Below are positions 26,743-36,114 of a DNA stretch of 64,000 nt, one piece after another. This stretch comes from Rossellomorea pakistanensis. GTDB taxonomy: Bacteria; Bacillota; Bacilli; Bacillales; Bacillaceae_B. The first letter of the stretch is position 1, and every line of letters begins with the position of its first letter. The notes beneath the pieces are model-generated. The model saw only the letters and a list, made by a program, of their open reading frames with translations. It had not been told where the DNA came from and ran no database searches. The stretch covers positions 868,001 to 932,000 of the forward strand of contig NZ_JAFBDZ010000001.1 in NCBI RefSeq assembly GCF_016908495.1, given 5' to 3'. The position numbers and the translations under genes are program-made.

Positions 26743-27185
26743 TTTGTTCCTCCCATTAAGAAAAACTTCATTGACGAACATTTTCTTCAATGAATTATTT
26801 AGTTAAACCCGTCAAATAAACTACCTGATGAAAGACTTTTTCATTACCTCAATAAACTGAGAAATGGACAAACTAGCAATTTTATCCTATACAGAGCTTA
26901 CCCAAACACTAATGTCGGATACAGAAGTTTACTTTTGAATCAGTACAGTATTTGCCTATACAAATTTTAAATAGGTATGACGCTACAAATTATGTAAGCT
27001 TGTCCTTTCATAGAACTTTATAAAAAATAGAAAGGGTGTATTTCGCATTTTTTCCTTTCAGTAGTCTCTGTATATTTAAGAATAATATGTATGCTAGGTT
27101 ATGTTTTTATCCTAAAATATAAACACATCAGCCAATTTTTTTGTGAATGAGACTAAAATGACAGCTATTATAAAATTTCGCATAC
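26743..27185. other. Intergenic stretch without recognisable genes
   Basis: About 440 AT-rich bases between the M23 gene and the rsiX terminator. Open frames are shorter than 25 codons and have no ribosome binding sites. In B. subtilis this interval holds serA and aroC, which are absent here. I see no repeat or promoter with confidence. Confidence 0.5.
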
Positions 27186-27258
27186 AAAAAAGGCTTTCCC
27201 TTAGCCATGGTGTTAGGAAACAAACAAAGTTGTTGCAAAACCCATGTGGGAAAGCTTT
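27186..27258 (-). terminator. Long terminator of sigX-rsiX
   Basis: AAAGCTTTCCCACATGGG on the minus strand pairs imperfectly with CCATGGCTAAGGGAAAGCC, followed by TTTTTTG. The loop is about 30 bases, so this is a long, palindromic terminator directly after the rsiX stop. Confidence 0.75.
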
Positions 27259-27260
27259 AA

Positions 27261-28472
27261 TTAAGGTAATATTTTTTTATTTGGACTAACTGGTACTTCC
27301 ACAGGCTCAGTAAAGTTAAAACTTTCCCATTTTGGTGGTTCAATGTTTTCGAAAGTAACTTTTTTATAACCAAACTCGCTAGCTGTTAAAAGAATCCCCT
27401 CTACTAACGCCATACTTTCTTTCGAATTAAAATCGTTCAAATTCATCTGATGCTTGAAGGCTATATTTACAGTAGTTCCATTTCTGCTCACATCGAAGGA
27501 TATTTTACTTGGTAGAATAGATTTATACATACTATTAGGGGCTGCCTTCATGGCATTTAATGCTGCTTCAACCGTGTCATAGCTTTTATTCCCTTTAACA
27601 AAATAGGAATCGTTGTTGGATAATTCATATCGATAATAGGCTTTCTTGGTCATTGTTTCCTCAACTTCAATTTTAGGAATTGAACCACTATGTGAAAATT
27701 TCGGCACTTTACCATCATGTGTTTTAAGGACAATTTCTTGAAAACCTGAACCAATTAAAGAATATTGGAAAATCTTAATAAAATTATTTTCGGTTGTACT
27801 ACTTTGATCAATTTGATGTTTTTCCGGAATGGTGTATTCTAATGTTTCATGATTGATTGAAAGTTCACCATCTAATGGATAGGTGTCTTCAAACCCCCAC
27901 TCTTTTTCGGGGATCTCCTTAGAAATGGTGTTGAAACGTGTCAGCCAACCTTGATCATTTTTCTCCTTTTTCACAAGTACACTCACTGGAACAGTAGTAG
28001 CATCGGTAGTGATGAATCGATAATAAAAGGAATCGTAATGAGACAGATCTTCACCATACACTGATAATTTGTTTGTTGTGGCTGGTACCATTTCCATTTT
28101 TTGATTTGGTCCTTCTTTTGAAATGGCTGCATCATTTGATGATTCATTTTGTGTAGATACATTTCCATTACGTTCCACTTTCTCTTCTACAGATTTGTCA
28201 AAACTATATAATTCTTGGGCTTCATTGGAATTCTCCATTTCCGAATCTTCAGAAGAGGAATATTGGTTTATGAAAGTAGGAGTGATGAAAGCAAGAATCA
28301 AGATTGCTGAAATAGTGGCAATAACAGGAAGCCAAGGTTTCACTGAAAGACGTTTGTTCATTTTCCTCTGCACATTGTAATAAACTTCATTAGGTGAACG
28401 ACCATCTTTTATTTCGGGTAATTTCTTTAATAGTTCTTCAATCTCATGATCTTCCCATTTTAATTGACTCAT
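27261..28472 (-). CDS. rsiX: Anti-sigma-X factor RsiX
   Basis: Holds SigX inactive at the membrane. The 403 residues have a short cytoplasmic N-terminus that binds the sigma factor (about 1-45), one membrane helix (about 50-68, WLPVIATISAILILAFI) and a large external domain. The longest frame starts at a GTG two codons upstream, inside the GGAGG site; the ATG with eight-base spacing is used here. It overlaps the sigX 3' end by 29 bases, ensuring coupled synthesis. The length is close to RsiX of B. subtilis. Confidence 0.9.
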   Translation of the reverse strand: MSQLKWEDHEIEELLKKLPEIKDGRSPNEVYYNVQRKMNKRLSVKPWLPVIATISAILILAFITPTFINQYSSSEDSEMENSNEAQELYSFDKSVEEKVERNGNVSTQNESSNDAAISKEGPNQKMEMVPATTNKLSVYGEDLSHYDSFYYRFITTDATTVPVSVLVKKEKNDQGWLTRFNTISKEIPEKEWGFEDTYPLDGELSINHETLEYTIPEKHQIDQSSTTENNFIKIFQYSLIGSGFQEIVLKTHDGKVPKFSHSGSIPKIEVEETMTKKAYYRYELSNNDSYFVKGNKSYDTVEAALNAMKAAPNSMYKSILPSKISFDVSRNGTTVNIAFKHQMNLNDFNSKESMALVEGILLTASEFGYKKVTFENIEPPKWESFNFTEPVEVPVSPNKKILP

Positions 28473-28998
28473 GTTCACTCTCCTCCTTTCTAATTTTTTT
28501 ATTCATCTTATCTCTTAACGCTTTGACAGCACGATGTTGAGTCGTTTTCACTTTGCTTTCCGTCCAACCAAGTATACTTGCGGTCTCTGAAATCGAGAGT
28601 TCTTGAATATATCTCATCACAATAACTAATCTTTGATCGGTTGTACAATGTTCCAGACATTCATATAGCACTTGTACTTCCTCATTTTGTTCTGCTATTT
28701 CTTCAGGAAGAATTGCTTCATCTTTTATTTGCTGACGATTCCAATCAAACTTTTCTAGAATTTTATTCTTCCAACCTTTTTGCTTACGAAAATAATCAAT
28801 GGCTACATTTTTTGCAATCGAAAATAACCATGTTTTCTCAGAACTTTTCCCTTGAAAATTTTGATAGGATTTCATTACTCGAATATAGACTTCCTGGACA
28901 AGATCCTCAGCCTGCTCCCGGTTTCTAACCATATAAAGTAGAAACTGAAACACATCATGATGATACTTATTGTATAATTCCTCAAAAACGGAGTCCAA
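28444..28998 (-). CDS. sigX: ECF sigma factor SigX
   Basis: Controls envelope charge modification genes and resistance to cationic peptides in B. subtilis. Region 2 (DLVQEVYIRVMKSYQNF, TWLFSIAKNVAIDYFRK) and region 4 (VIVMRYIQELSISETASILGWTESKVKTTQHRAV) are clear. The longest frame begins at an ATG (29019), but that codon lies at the expected transcription start of the SigX promoter and has no binding site. GGGGAGGGG stands six bases before a TTG giving LDSVFEELYNKYHHD, which aligns with the B. subtilis start. I therefore place the start at 28998 (184 residues). Confidence 0.92.
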   Translation of the reverse strand: MDSVFEELYNKYHHDVFQFLLYMVRNREQAEDLVQEVYIRVMKSYQNFQGKSSEKTWLFSIAKNVAIDYFRKQKGWKNKILEKFDWNRQQIKDEAILPEEIAEQNEEVQVLYECLEHCTTDQRLVIVMRYIQELSISETASILGWTESKVKTTQHRAVKALRDKMNKKIRKEESEHESIKMGRS

Positions 28999-29026
28999 AC
29001 TTTTCCCCTCCCCGTTCATTATATTT

Positions 29027-29052
29027 GTCGGTTTATTTGTATAAAAGTTACA
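29027..29052 (-). promoter_or_regulatory. Autoregulatory SigX promoter
   Basis: TGTAAC, a 16-base spacer and CGAC match the known SigX recognition sequence (TGTAAC, 16-17 bases, CGAC) upstream of the sigX gene. Transcription should start about seven to ten bases on, near 29019. Confidence 0.8.
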
Positions 29053-29157
29053 CTATCTACTATAGTATTTATATCGAATGAAAGGAAGATAGGATTTCAT
29101 AATCTAGGAGAAAATATCATACTTTTTGGTTCTGACTAATGACTAGCCCTTTAATAC

Positions 29158-29201
29158 AAAAAACCTTATTCCTAAGAATTTATCTTAGACATAAGGTTTT
29201 A
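29158..29201 (-). terminator. Hairpin upstream of sigX
   Basis: AAAACCTTAT and ATAAGGTTTT pair perfectly, with an inner CTAAG-CTTAG. On the minus strand it ends in a T-run. It is the last hairpin before sigX for any transcript coming from resDE and may insulate sigX. Confidence 0.65.
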
Positions 29202-29236
29202 TCGTTCACAGGTCATAACGTGTAACCAATATTTTC

Positions 29237-29355
29237 GGGGCTATCTAAAAAGGGAATAAGAACCGCACTATTCTCCCGTAGATAGAAGATGATCCGGAGA
29301 CTTTCTTCTATCTGTTGAAGTTATGATCGCTTGTTCCTTGATTAAAGACAGCCCT
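29237..29355. mobile_element. MITE-like element 1
   Basis: A 119-base element without coding capacity. Ends are imperfect inverted repeats: GGGGCTATCTAAAAAGGG at the left and the complement of AGGGCTGTCTTTAATCAAGG at the right. A perfect internal hairpin (AGATAGAAG with CTTCTATCT) is centred at 29298. GGGGCTGTCT-type ends are known for several Bacillus transposons. No clear target duplication is visible. Confidence 0.6.
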
Positions 29356-29384
29356 TTGTTTTTATTTGTAATTTAATAAGGGGG

Positions 29385-29530
29385 TAATTTTTGAATCGTT
29401 CCCCTGCGTATTAGCATGTGCATAAATTTGAAATCTCGTGCGTTTCCTAGTCATTTTCGAGCACAAAATTAGATTCTTGTGGATTTCCTCTAAACTCTTG
29501 TGCATAAAATGAAAAAGTTGTGCATGACGA
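29385..29530. repeat. Degenerate tandem repeat, period about 20 bases
   Basis: Units resembling TTGTGCATAAAATNNAAA recur at about 20-base steps (GTGCATAAATT, GTGCGTTTCC, GAGCACAAAAT, GTGGATTTCC, GTGCATAAAAT, GTGCATGACG). An antisense frame of 91 codons over it is built from the repeats and is not a gene. Confidence 0.55.
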
Positions 29531-29558
29531 CATTCAAGAGAAGGAAAATAATGATTCT

Positions 29559-29606
29559 CCTTAAGCATGAAGGAGCTAGAAAAAATAATCATATGAATGC
29601 TTAAGG
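29559..29606. repeat. Inverted repeat
   Basis: CCTTAAGCAT and ATGCTTAAGG are perfect ten-base arms around a 28-base AT-rich loop. It may be a terminator or the end of an unrecognised element. Confidence 0.5.
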
Positions 29607-29681
29607 AAAAACAAGAATAAGTGATACATTTCATCAAAAGTTAGTCTGTAGTACGACATATTGTGTGGCATAGTAGAAAAT

Positions 29682-29795
29682 GGGGCAGTCCGAAAAGGGA
29701 AAAAATCTATGAAAGTTTAACAATAGAAGAAATCAATATGTTTAAAATCAAAAATGTCCCGTCTAATTGTAAAAATTGACTTATCAGACAGCCCC
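29682..29795. mobile_element. MITE-like element 2
   Basis: A 114-base non-coding element flanked by inverted ends GGGGCAGTCCGAAAAGGG and, on the other strand, GGGGCTGTCTGATAAGTC. The flanks extend the palindrome by a T and an A. Size and terminal GGGGC match element 1, about 330 bases away, suggesting two copies of one family. Confidence 0.6.
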
Positions 29796-29871
29796 ATGTC
29801 AGAATTCTGTTTCTCATGGAACAAGATTAATCGTCATGTATCTTCAATAGTCATGACATTCTAACATACCG

Positions 29872-31647
29872 TTATGTCGTTTCATTAGGGAGTTTAATAG
29901 AAAATGTCGTCCCATGATCTATTTTGCTTTGGACAGAAATCGTCCCCTTATGCGCTTCTATAATATTTTTCGCTATAGCTAAGCCAAGTCCTGTTCCCGA
30001 TTTCCCTCTTGTTCTAGCTTTGTCTGCTTTGTAAAAACGTTCAAATACAAATGGAAGATCTTCCTCAGGAATTCCAGATCCTGAATCACTTATATTAATC
30101 CTATAAGAATGTGAAAATGGGATAATGTTTACATGTACAAAGCCCTTTTCCGGTGTATGTCTTAACGCATTATCAATTAAGTTTGTCAATACCTGCTCCA
30201 TACGATCTGGATCTATCCTTATTACCTTGTCTGCAATATTACTTTCATGATGAAAACTTAATTGAATATTTTTGTCCTTAGCAATGCCGTGAAATTTATT
30301 CGTAACTCTTTCAACAAAGCTTTGAAGGACGACATTCTCCTTGTTTAATGAAATATGTCCTGCTTCCATTCTCGCTAAATCCAATAGGTCATTAACTAGA
30401 CGTCCCATTCTTAATGACTCATCATAAATAATTTTTGCAATTTCTTTTTTCTCTTCTTCCGTTCCTGCGATGTCATCGACAATCGCTTCACTATATCCTT
30501 GAAGCATACTAATAGGTGTCCTGAGTTCATGTGATACATTGGCGATAAAGTCTTTCCTGAGTTTATCCAGCCGTCTTTCCTCAGTCATATCCCGAACTAC
30601 AACGACAGCCCCGCGAACATTTTTATCGTTATATAAGGGACTTACAATTAGCACATAAGATCTTCCTTGGAGAGTGATCTCACCTGTTTGTTCGTATTCA
30701 CTATTAATAACACCTTCTAATAGTTCCTTTACTGCAGTTGGGACAGGCTCTTTACTAATTGCACCTTGCTCGTAATACCAATGCTGTAGGAACCTTTCAG
30801 CGGGAGGGTTCGTAATTAAAATCGTTCCATCGCGATTAAATGTCATTACCCCATCAGCCATACTGCTAAGAATACTGGATAACTGCTCTTTTTCTTGACT
30901 TAATGCATTAATATTAAACATAAGCTGCTTGCCCATTTGATTGAATGCCGTTGCAAGCTCTCCAATTTCATCATTTGTTAGGATCGGTACTTTCGTATCA
31001 AATTTCCCTCTAGCTACCTCAAAGGCTGCTTCTCTCATTTTTCTTAATGGGGCTGTAATCCGAGTCGAAAGAAAGAATGCAAATATAGTCGTTAGAATAA
31101 TAGCGATTCCTGCTGCGAGTAAAATTAAGTTCGTTGTTGAGTGTGTCGTATTTTTGATGGCTTCTAATGATTGATAAATATAAACTGCGCCTTTTTCACC
31201 ATCTGAAAATGTGATTGGTTTACCAATCACCATAATATTTTCATATCGATTGGAGGTCGTAGTATTCTCTTTTAAGGTCAGTTCCTTTGAAACAGAATCT
31301 TGTTTCTCTCTAACATTCTTTAATTCTTCATCGCTTTCGATCTCCTCTTTAAGCATATCAGCAGAAGAATCTTCAGAATAATATTCCCCATTGTTCGCCA
31401 CTATCGTTAGTCCAACTGGTGCATCAGCAATTTCTCGGGCGATTTCCAGGCCTAGATTTATATCTTCATGTCCTTCCATAACCGTTGCAATTTTAGTAGC
31501 TGTCTTCTCTAATTCATCTTTCACTTCATCCACATGGTAATTCTGGAAAAATTCCAACAGTAAAATGGTTAGAATGAACAATACAAAAGAAACAAGAAGA
31601 AGTATTGTCATCCATAGCTTCCCAACAACACTTCTCCACAGCCTCAT
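29872..31647 (-). CDS. resE: Sensor histidine kinase ResE
   Basis: Membrane sensor for oxygen limitation and nitric oxide. The 591 residues contain an N-terminal helix (13-33), an external sensor domain to about 165, a second helix (about 168-190), HAMP (about 190-240), PAS (about 250-350) and the HisKA domain with the phosphorylated histidine in NVSHELRTP. ATPase motifs follow: [11 protein letters not shown] (N box), GSGIPEED (G1), [11 protein letters not shown] (F) and [11 protein letters not shown] (G2). The start overlaps resD by four bases (ATGA). Confidence 0.95.
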   Translation of the reverse strand: MRLWRSVVGKLWMTILLLVSFVLFILTILLLEFFQNYHVDEVKDELEKTATKIATVMEGHEDINLGLEIAREIADAPVGLTIVANNGEYYSEDSSADMLKEEIESDEELKNVREKQDSVSKELTLKENTTTSNRYENIMVIGKPITFSDGEKGAVYIYQSLEAIKNTTHSTTNLILLAAGIAIILTTIFAFFLSTRITAPLRKMREAAFEVARGKFDTKVPILTNDEIGELATAFNQMGKQLMFNINALSQEKEQLSSILSSMADGVMTFNRDGTILITNPPAERFLQHWYYEQGAISKEPVPTAVKELLEGVINSEYEQTGEITLQGRSYVLIVSPLYNDKNVRGAVVVVRDMTEERRLDKLRKDFIANVSHELRTPISMLQGYSEAIVDDIAGTEEEKKEIAKIIYDESLRMGRLVNDLLDLARMEAGHISLNKENVVLQSFVERVTNKFHGIAKDKNIQLSFHHESNIADKVIRIDPDRMEQVLTNLIDNALRHTPEKGFVHVNIIPFSHSYRINISDSGSGIPEEDLPFVFERFYKADKARTRGKSGTGLGLAIAKNIIEAHKGTISVQSKIDHGTTFSIKLPNETT

Positions 31648-32360
31648 TTAGAAGCGACCTCGAATTTGTATCCGACTCCCCAAACCGTCACAATCATTTT
31701 GGCAGCATTCTCAGATACCTTGTTTAGCTTCTCACGCAGTCTTTTCACATGAGTATCTACTGTTCGTAGGTCTCCAAAGAATTCATAATGCCATACTTCC
31801 TTTAACAGGTGCTCACGGTCAAATACTTTATCTGGTGCCTTTGCGAGAAAGTACAGTAATTCATATTCCTTTGGTGTTAAATTTACTTCTTTCCCATCTG
31901 CCGTCACCCGATGGGCATCATTATCGATTGTCAAATGTGGAAATACGATTAAATCTTTCGCCTTCGAGTCTGTGTTAAGAAAGCTTGTTGTGGATGAGCG
32001 ACGAAGTAAAGCTTTAACTCTTAGAACTACTTCGCGAGGCGAAAACGGTTTCACAATATAGTCGTCTGTTCCAACTTCAAACCCTTGAACCCGATTTGCT
32101 TCTTCACCTTTAGCCGTTAACATGATCACAGGAGTCGCTTTCTTTTCCCGGAGCTCTTTACAAACTTCGATTCCATCTTTTCCTGGCATCATTAAATCTA
32201 GTAGGATACATTCGTAATCGTTGTTAAGGGCTAGTTCAAGCGCTTGTTCACCATCTTCAGCTTCATCAATACTATAGTTTTCTCTTTCCAAATACATTTT
32301 TAATAATCGTCGGATTCTTTCTTCATCATCCACTATAAGAATTTTCACTTCTTGATCCAT
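31644..32360 (-). CDS. resD: Response regulator ResD
   Basis: An OmpR-type regulator for respiration genes under low oxygen (ctaA, resABC, nasDEF, hmp in B. subtilis). The receiver domain has Asp11-Asp12 and the phosphorylated Asp55 (LLDLMMPG), with the conserved TAKG and VKPFSPRE. The winged-helix domain ends [17 protein letters not shown]. The frame opens seven codons earlier, but AAAGGTGG lies inside it; the ATG of [13 protein letters not shown] has correct spacing. It is followed by resE with overlap. A terminator separates it from resC. Confidence 0.96.
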   Translation of the reverse strand: MDQEVKILIVDDEERIRRLLKMYLERENYSIDEAEDGEQALELALNNDYECILLDLMMPGKDGIEVCKELREKKATPVIMLTAKGEEANRVQGFEVGTDDYIVKPFSPREVVLRVKALLRRSSTTSFLNTDSKAKDLIVFPHLTIDNDAHRVTADGKEVNLTPKEYELLYFLAKAPDKVFDREHLLKEVWHYEFFGDLRTVDTHVKRLREKLNKVSENAAKMIVTVWGVGYKFEVASK

Positions 32361-32409
32361 AGGATTGTCCACCTTTCTCATTCTTCATTTACACATATCA
32401 TTCTATTAG

Positions 32410-32444
32410 AAAAAAGGGGCGGAACAAAAGTTCAGTCGCCCTCA
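32410..32444 (-). terminator. Terminator between resC and resD
   Basis: On the minus strand GGGCGACTGAAC pairs with GTTCCGCCC, followed by six T residues. resABC and resDE are thus only partly co-transcribed. Confidence 0.85.
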
Positions 32445-32464
32445 AATATCTTTGTTCTTACTTA

Positions 32465-33649
32465 TTAAGCATAAGAATGAAGTCCTGCAATAACAAGGTT
32501 AACAAATATTAAATTGAACATGATAATAATGAATCCAATAACTGCTAACCATGCAGATTTTTCTCCATGCCATCCCTTTGAAAGCCTTAGGTGCAGGAAG
32601 GCAGCATAGAATAGAAATGTAATCAATGCCCAAACTTCTTTAGGATCCCAGCCCCAGAAACGAGTCCATGCTATTTGTGCCCAAATCATTGCAAAGATTA
32701 ATGCTCCAAGGGTAAATACCGGGAAACCAATTAATACAGAGCGATAGCCGACTTCATCTATGAGGTCGAGGTTTACATTTTTCACAAGTGGTTGCAGTAT
32801 TTGTGAAATTCGTTTTCTTACAATGAGTCTGATTAGGATATATAAAATAGAACCGACTGCAAATGACCAAATCACAGTATTGAGTTTTTTAGCATTAATA
32901 ATCGCAGGCATTTCTGCTAGAGGCTCAAATGCTCCTTCTGTCTGAATCACACCTTCATTTGGACCGACAATGGCTGGCAATGCATATTCAGAGACCGCTT
33001 CCTGGTCATCTTTATTAATATATTGGAACTTTGTTTCATAATCTGCAAGTGAAAAAGATGTAGTTATAAAGACAAAACCAATAACAACCACCATTCCATA
33101 CATAATTGCTTCTAACCAAAAGGATTGTTTTGAAGATTTTTCGTGATTCACACTTTTTAAAAGATAGATAATTCCAGCAACAAAGGAAATCGATAATATA
33201 GCCTGTCCAGCAGCTGCTGTTGTTACATGAATTTTAAGCCAGTCACTTTGAAGTGCGGGAATAAGCGGACTGATTTCTGTCGGAAACATACTTGCATAGG
33301 CAATAATAATAATAGCCACTGGTAGAGCGAAAACTCCTAATACTGTGGAACGATATAGGAAGTAAATAATAATAAATGCTCCTACAAGCATCATTCCGAA
33401 AAAGGTTGTAAATTCGAATAGATTACTAACTGGTGCATGTCCCGCAGCAATCCACCTCGTAATAAAATATCCTAATTGTGCAACAAATCCAACGATGGTA
33501 AGAGTCATTGCGATTTTTTCCCATCTATTAGTCGGAGCGTTTGCTTTCTTATTCGCCTTAATAGAACCCCCAAAGAATAGGGTGGCAATTAGATAAAGCA
33601 CAAATGCAATATATAAAAAGTTACTACTCCATTGAGCCATGTCCGTCAT
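32465..33649 (-). CDS. resC: Cytochrome c biogenesis protein ResC (CcsA/CcsB family)
   Basis: Part of the system II heme-delivery complex with ResB. The 394 residues give about eight to nine membrane helices, with the tryptophan-rich heme-handling motif [14 protein letters not shown] near residue 328 and conserved histidines (e.g. [13 protein letters not shown]). GGAGG lies seven bases before the ATG. Third gene of resA-resB-resC. Confidence 0.94.
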   Translation of the reverse strand: MTDMAQWSSNFLYIAFVLYLIATLFFGGSIKANKKANAPTNRWEKIAMTLTIVGFVAQLGYFITRWIAAGHAPVSNLFEFTTFFGMMLVGAFIIIYFLYRSTVLGVFALPVAIIIIAYASMFPTEISPLIPALQSDWLKIHVTTAAAGQAILSISFVAGIIYLLKSVNHEKSSKQSFWLEAIMYGMVVVIGFVFITTSFSLADYETKFQYINKDDQEAVSEYALPAIVGPNEGVIQTEGAFEPLAEMPAIINAKKLNTVIWSFAVGSILYILIRLIVRKRISQILQPLVKNVNLDLIDEVGYRSVLIGFPVFTLGALIFAMIWAQIAWTRFWGWDPKEVWALITFLFYAAFLHLRLSKGWHGEKSAWLAVIGFIIIMFNLIFVNLVIAGLHSYA

Positions 33650-33661
33650 ATGGATTCCTCC

Positions 33662-35278
33662 TTATCCTTCTTTTTGTTGTTGATCACTTGGTATTATTAA
33701 GTTCGTTCCATCTAATACATACTCAATTTCTTTTTTTAAACCATGCCAATTTTTATTTGTATGACCAGCAACAAGTACTTGTTCATTGACGCGACGAATC
33801 CATATACGTCGATGATTCCAATAAGATCCTTGAATAACACCAATCATAAAGATGGCTCCACCTATTCCAAGTATCCAAAGAGTTAAATCTTTACGAACTG
33901 TTAATGCTGAAACATCTCTCGTTTCAATACCTGCAAACGACATTTTATATTCATTCTCTCCTAAAGGCTCTAGATTCTTGCGAATCCCGACAAAACTAAT
34001 TTCACCTTCAGGTTTCTCAGGTGAGAACATCTTAAATAGAAATGCTGGATTATTTGGAACGGGTGATTTAGTTTGGGGCTCACCTTTATCATCAAAACCA
34101 GAAAAATCCGGGTAATAGCCCATTAACTCTATTTTGTATTGGTTATCTAGTTTATAGGTTTCTTTTGGGTTAAATAAATCTACAGTTATTTTACCAAAAT
34201 CTTTGCCAGATTCCTTATTTGTCAAGTTAAATGACATCGATTTAAATTCATCTAATTTATAGCTTGTTTGATAAACTGCATAATCATCAAATTTAAGAGG
34301 ATGATTGACCTGTATATCTTCTTCTTTCATTTTCTTAAACTCGTTATCTTGACCAGCTACTTTTTTATCTTCACTTCTATATAGAACAACATCTGATTGA
34401 TAATTTTTTGCTACTGTACCATTTTCTTCAATAGCCTTATTGAACACTTCATTAGATTTATCATACGTCTCTAATGTAAAGTTTTTATTTTCTAAATAAT
34501 ACTCTTGTTTTGTTCCTGGAATGGCCTTCGTTTCTCCTTCACGAATCCAAAGGACCTCATCCACATACATCCCCGGAACAAAGCGAAGCATCCCACCAAA
34601 TAAGAAAATAATAAGTCCAATATGATTTACGTAAGGACCCCAACGAGAAAACCGAGCCTTTTCAGCTAAAAGATTCCCGTCCTCTTCACGAACACGATAC
34701 CTTTTGTCTTTCATTTTTTTCTTAAGTAATTCAATGGTTTCTTCACTATTTTCTACAGTCGTTTCACTAAAATATCTTTGTCGTCTTAAAAATCCATCGT
34801 GTCTAGAAACCTTTTGCTTTTTAAGGGCACGATAAAGTGGAATAACCCTATCAAGACTACAGATCACCAATGAAATTCCGATGGAGGCAATTAATAGTAA
34901 GTACCACCAAGAACCATAGAGATCATGGAATCCTAGTCGATAATAAATCTCACCAAACCAACCATATGCATCGGCATAATATTGTTCTGGCTGTACTGTG
35001 TTTGGAATATACATCTCCTGGGGCAAAATTGTACCTACTGCCGAAGCAATAAGTGTAACAACAATAAGCCATACCCCTACCTTTACAGAAGAGAAAAAAT
35101 TCCAAACCTTATCTATGACAGATTTATTATAAGTTTGTGATCGACGGGCACTGCCTTCATATCTCATATCGTGGAGCTTTTTGCTGTTAGCTTCCTCCGT
35201 CAAGGCTCTACCACAAGATTCACAAAGGATTGTTCCAATTGGGTTTATATGCCCACATTCACATTTAATCTCTTTCAT
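33662..35278 (-). CDS. resB: Cytochrome c biogenesis protein ResB
   Basis: With ResC it transports and attaches heme outside the membrane. The 538-residue protein has an N-terminal zinc-ribbon with Cys6, Cys8, Cys19 and Cys22, helices at about 68-88, 125-145 and 215-232, a large external region and a final helix near 470-490. The zinc ribbon is present in many Bacillus ResB proteins. The gene begins 15 bases after resA. Confidence 0.93.
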   Translation of the reverse strand: MKEIKCECGHINPIGTILCESCGRALTEEANSKKLHDMRYEGSARRSQTYNKSVIDKVWNFFSSVKVGVWLIVVTLIASAVGTILPQEMYIPNTVQPEQYYADAYGWFGEIYYRLGFHDLYGSWWYLLLIASIGISLVICSLDRVIPLYRALKKQKVSRHDGFLRRQRYFSETTVENSEETIELLKKKMKDKRYRVREEDGNLLAEKARFSRWGPYVNHIGLIIFLFGGMLRFVPGMYVDEVLWIREGETKAIPGTKQEYYLENKNFTLETYDKSNEVFNKAIEENGTVAKNYQSDVVLYRSEDKKVAGQDNEFKKMKEEDIQVNHPLKFDDYAVYQTSYKLDEFKSMSFNLTNKESGKDFGKITVDLFNPKETYKLDNQYKIELMGYYPDFSGFDDKGEPQTKSPVPNNPAFLFKMFSPEKPEGEISFVGIRKNLEPLGENEYKMSFAGIETRDVSALTVRKDLTLWILGIGGAIFMIGVIQGSYWNHRRIWIRRVNEQVLVAGHTNKNWHGLKKEIEYVLDGTNLIIPSDQQQKEG

Positions 35279-35293
35279 AATAAAACTCCTTAA

Positions 35294-35824
35294 TTAAGGT
35301 TTAATACTCTCCATAAATTGCTCAATGTCTTTTTCTGACATAGAACCTGTGATAATCTTTGTGATTTCCCCTTCTGGATTAATTAGAAAGGTAGTTGGCA
35401 ATGGCTTGATACCATAAGCATTTTGAACATCCTTTTCCTTATCAACCACAACAGGGAAGGTTAACTGATGCTCCTCTATAAACTTATTAATTTGAAAATC
35501 AGATTCGCCAACATTTACAGCAATAACATTTACACCTTGGTCCTTAAATTTCTGAGACTGATTTTCCATGTATGGCATTTCTTTTTCACAAGGCTTGCAC
35601 CATGTTCCCCAGAAATTAAGGAATACACCTTCACCTTTATAATCAGATAGGCGATGAGTATCACCATTCATATCTGTTAATACAAAATCGGGTGCCTGAT
35701 CCCCTTTTTCTAAGGTTCCTCTTTCACCTTTAGTAAAGTTCGCATATAACGTATAAATTACGGCTGAAGCTAAAACGATTAAAATAATTGTTCTTATCAG
35801 CAGACGGCGTTTCTTTTTATTCAT
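35294..35824 (-). CDS. resA: Thiol-disulfide oxidoreductase ResA
   Basis: Reduces the CXXCH cysteines of apocytochrome c before heme attachment. From the chosen start the 176 residues have a membrane anchor (about 8-28) and an external thioredoxin fold with the active site WCKPC (Cys76, Cys79); B. subtilis has CEPC. The frame extends twelve codons upstream, but GGAGG before the ATG of MNKKKRRLLIRTI and the better anchor decide the start. First gene of resABC; a hairpin lies about 60-90 bases upstream. Confidence 0.94.
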   Translation of the reverse strand: MNKKKRRLLIRTIILIVLASAVIYTLYANFTKGERGTLEKGDQAPDFVLTDMNGDTHRLSDYKGEGVFLNFWGTWCKPCEKEMPYMENQSQKFKDQGVNVIAVNVGESDFQINKFIEEHQLTFPVVVDKEKDVQNAYGIKPLPTTFLINPEGEITKIITGSMSEKDIEQFMESIKP

Positions 35825-35879
35825 TATCTCTTCTGCCTCCTTACAAGAAATCGTAAACAAAACCTATATGTAGAAATGA

Positions 35880-35911
35880 AGAAGGGACAACACGCTTGTC
35901 CCTTTACACCT
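35880..35911 (-). terminator. Hairpin between rluB and resA
   Basis: On the minus strand AAGGGACAA pairs perfectly with TTGTCCCTT around a five-base loop, followed by a weakly T-rich CTTCATTTC. It may stop or attenuate transcripts from rluB before resA. Confidence 0.6.
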
Positions 35912-36114
35912 TGGCTATTAAACCAACTTTATTATAACATCTATCACTTTATTCACAGTAATGATTATTGAAGGATATGTGACAGTTTAGAGGGCTGATC
36001 TATTCGAGTTTAGTTATGGATAGCCATTGGAAATACAGGCATATTGCCGATTTCCAAATTTTAAAGTTCAGCATTCATAATAATCAACTAGTAAGAGCCT
36101 TCTATAAAGGCAGC

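Noticed and set aside
29362-29637. Minus-strand frame of 91 codons between sigX and resE
   Set aside because: It is translated from the 20-base tandem repeat, has no convincing ribosome binding site and lies inside a region with MITE-like elements.
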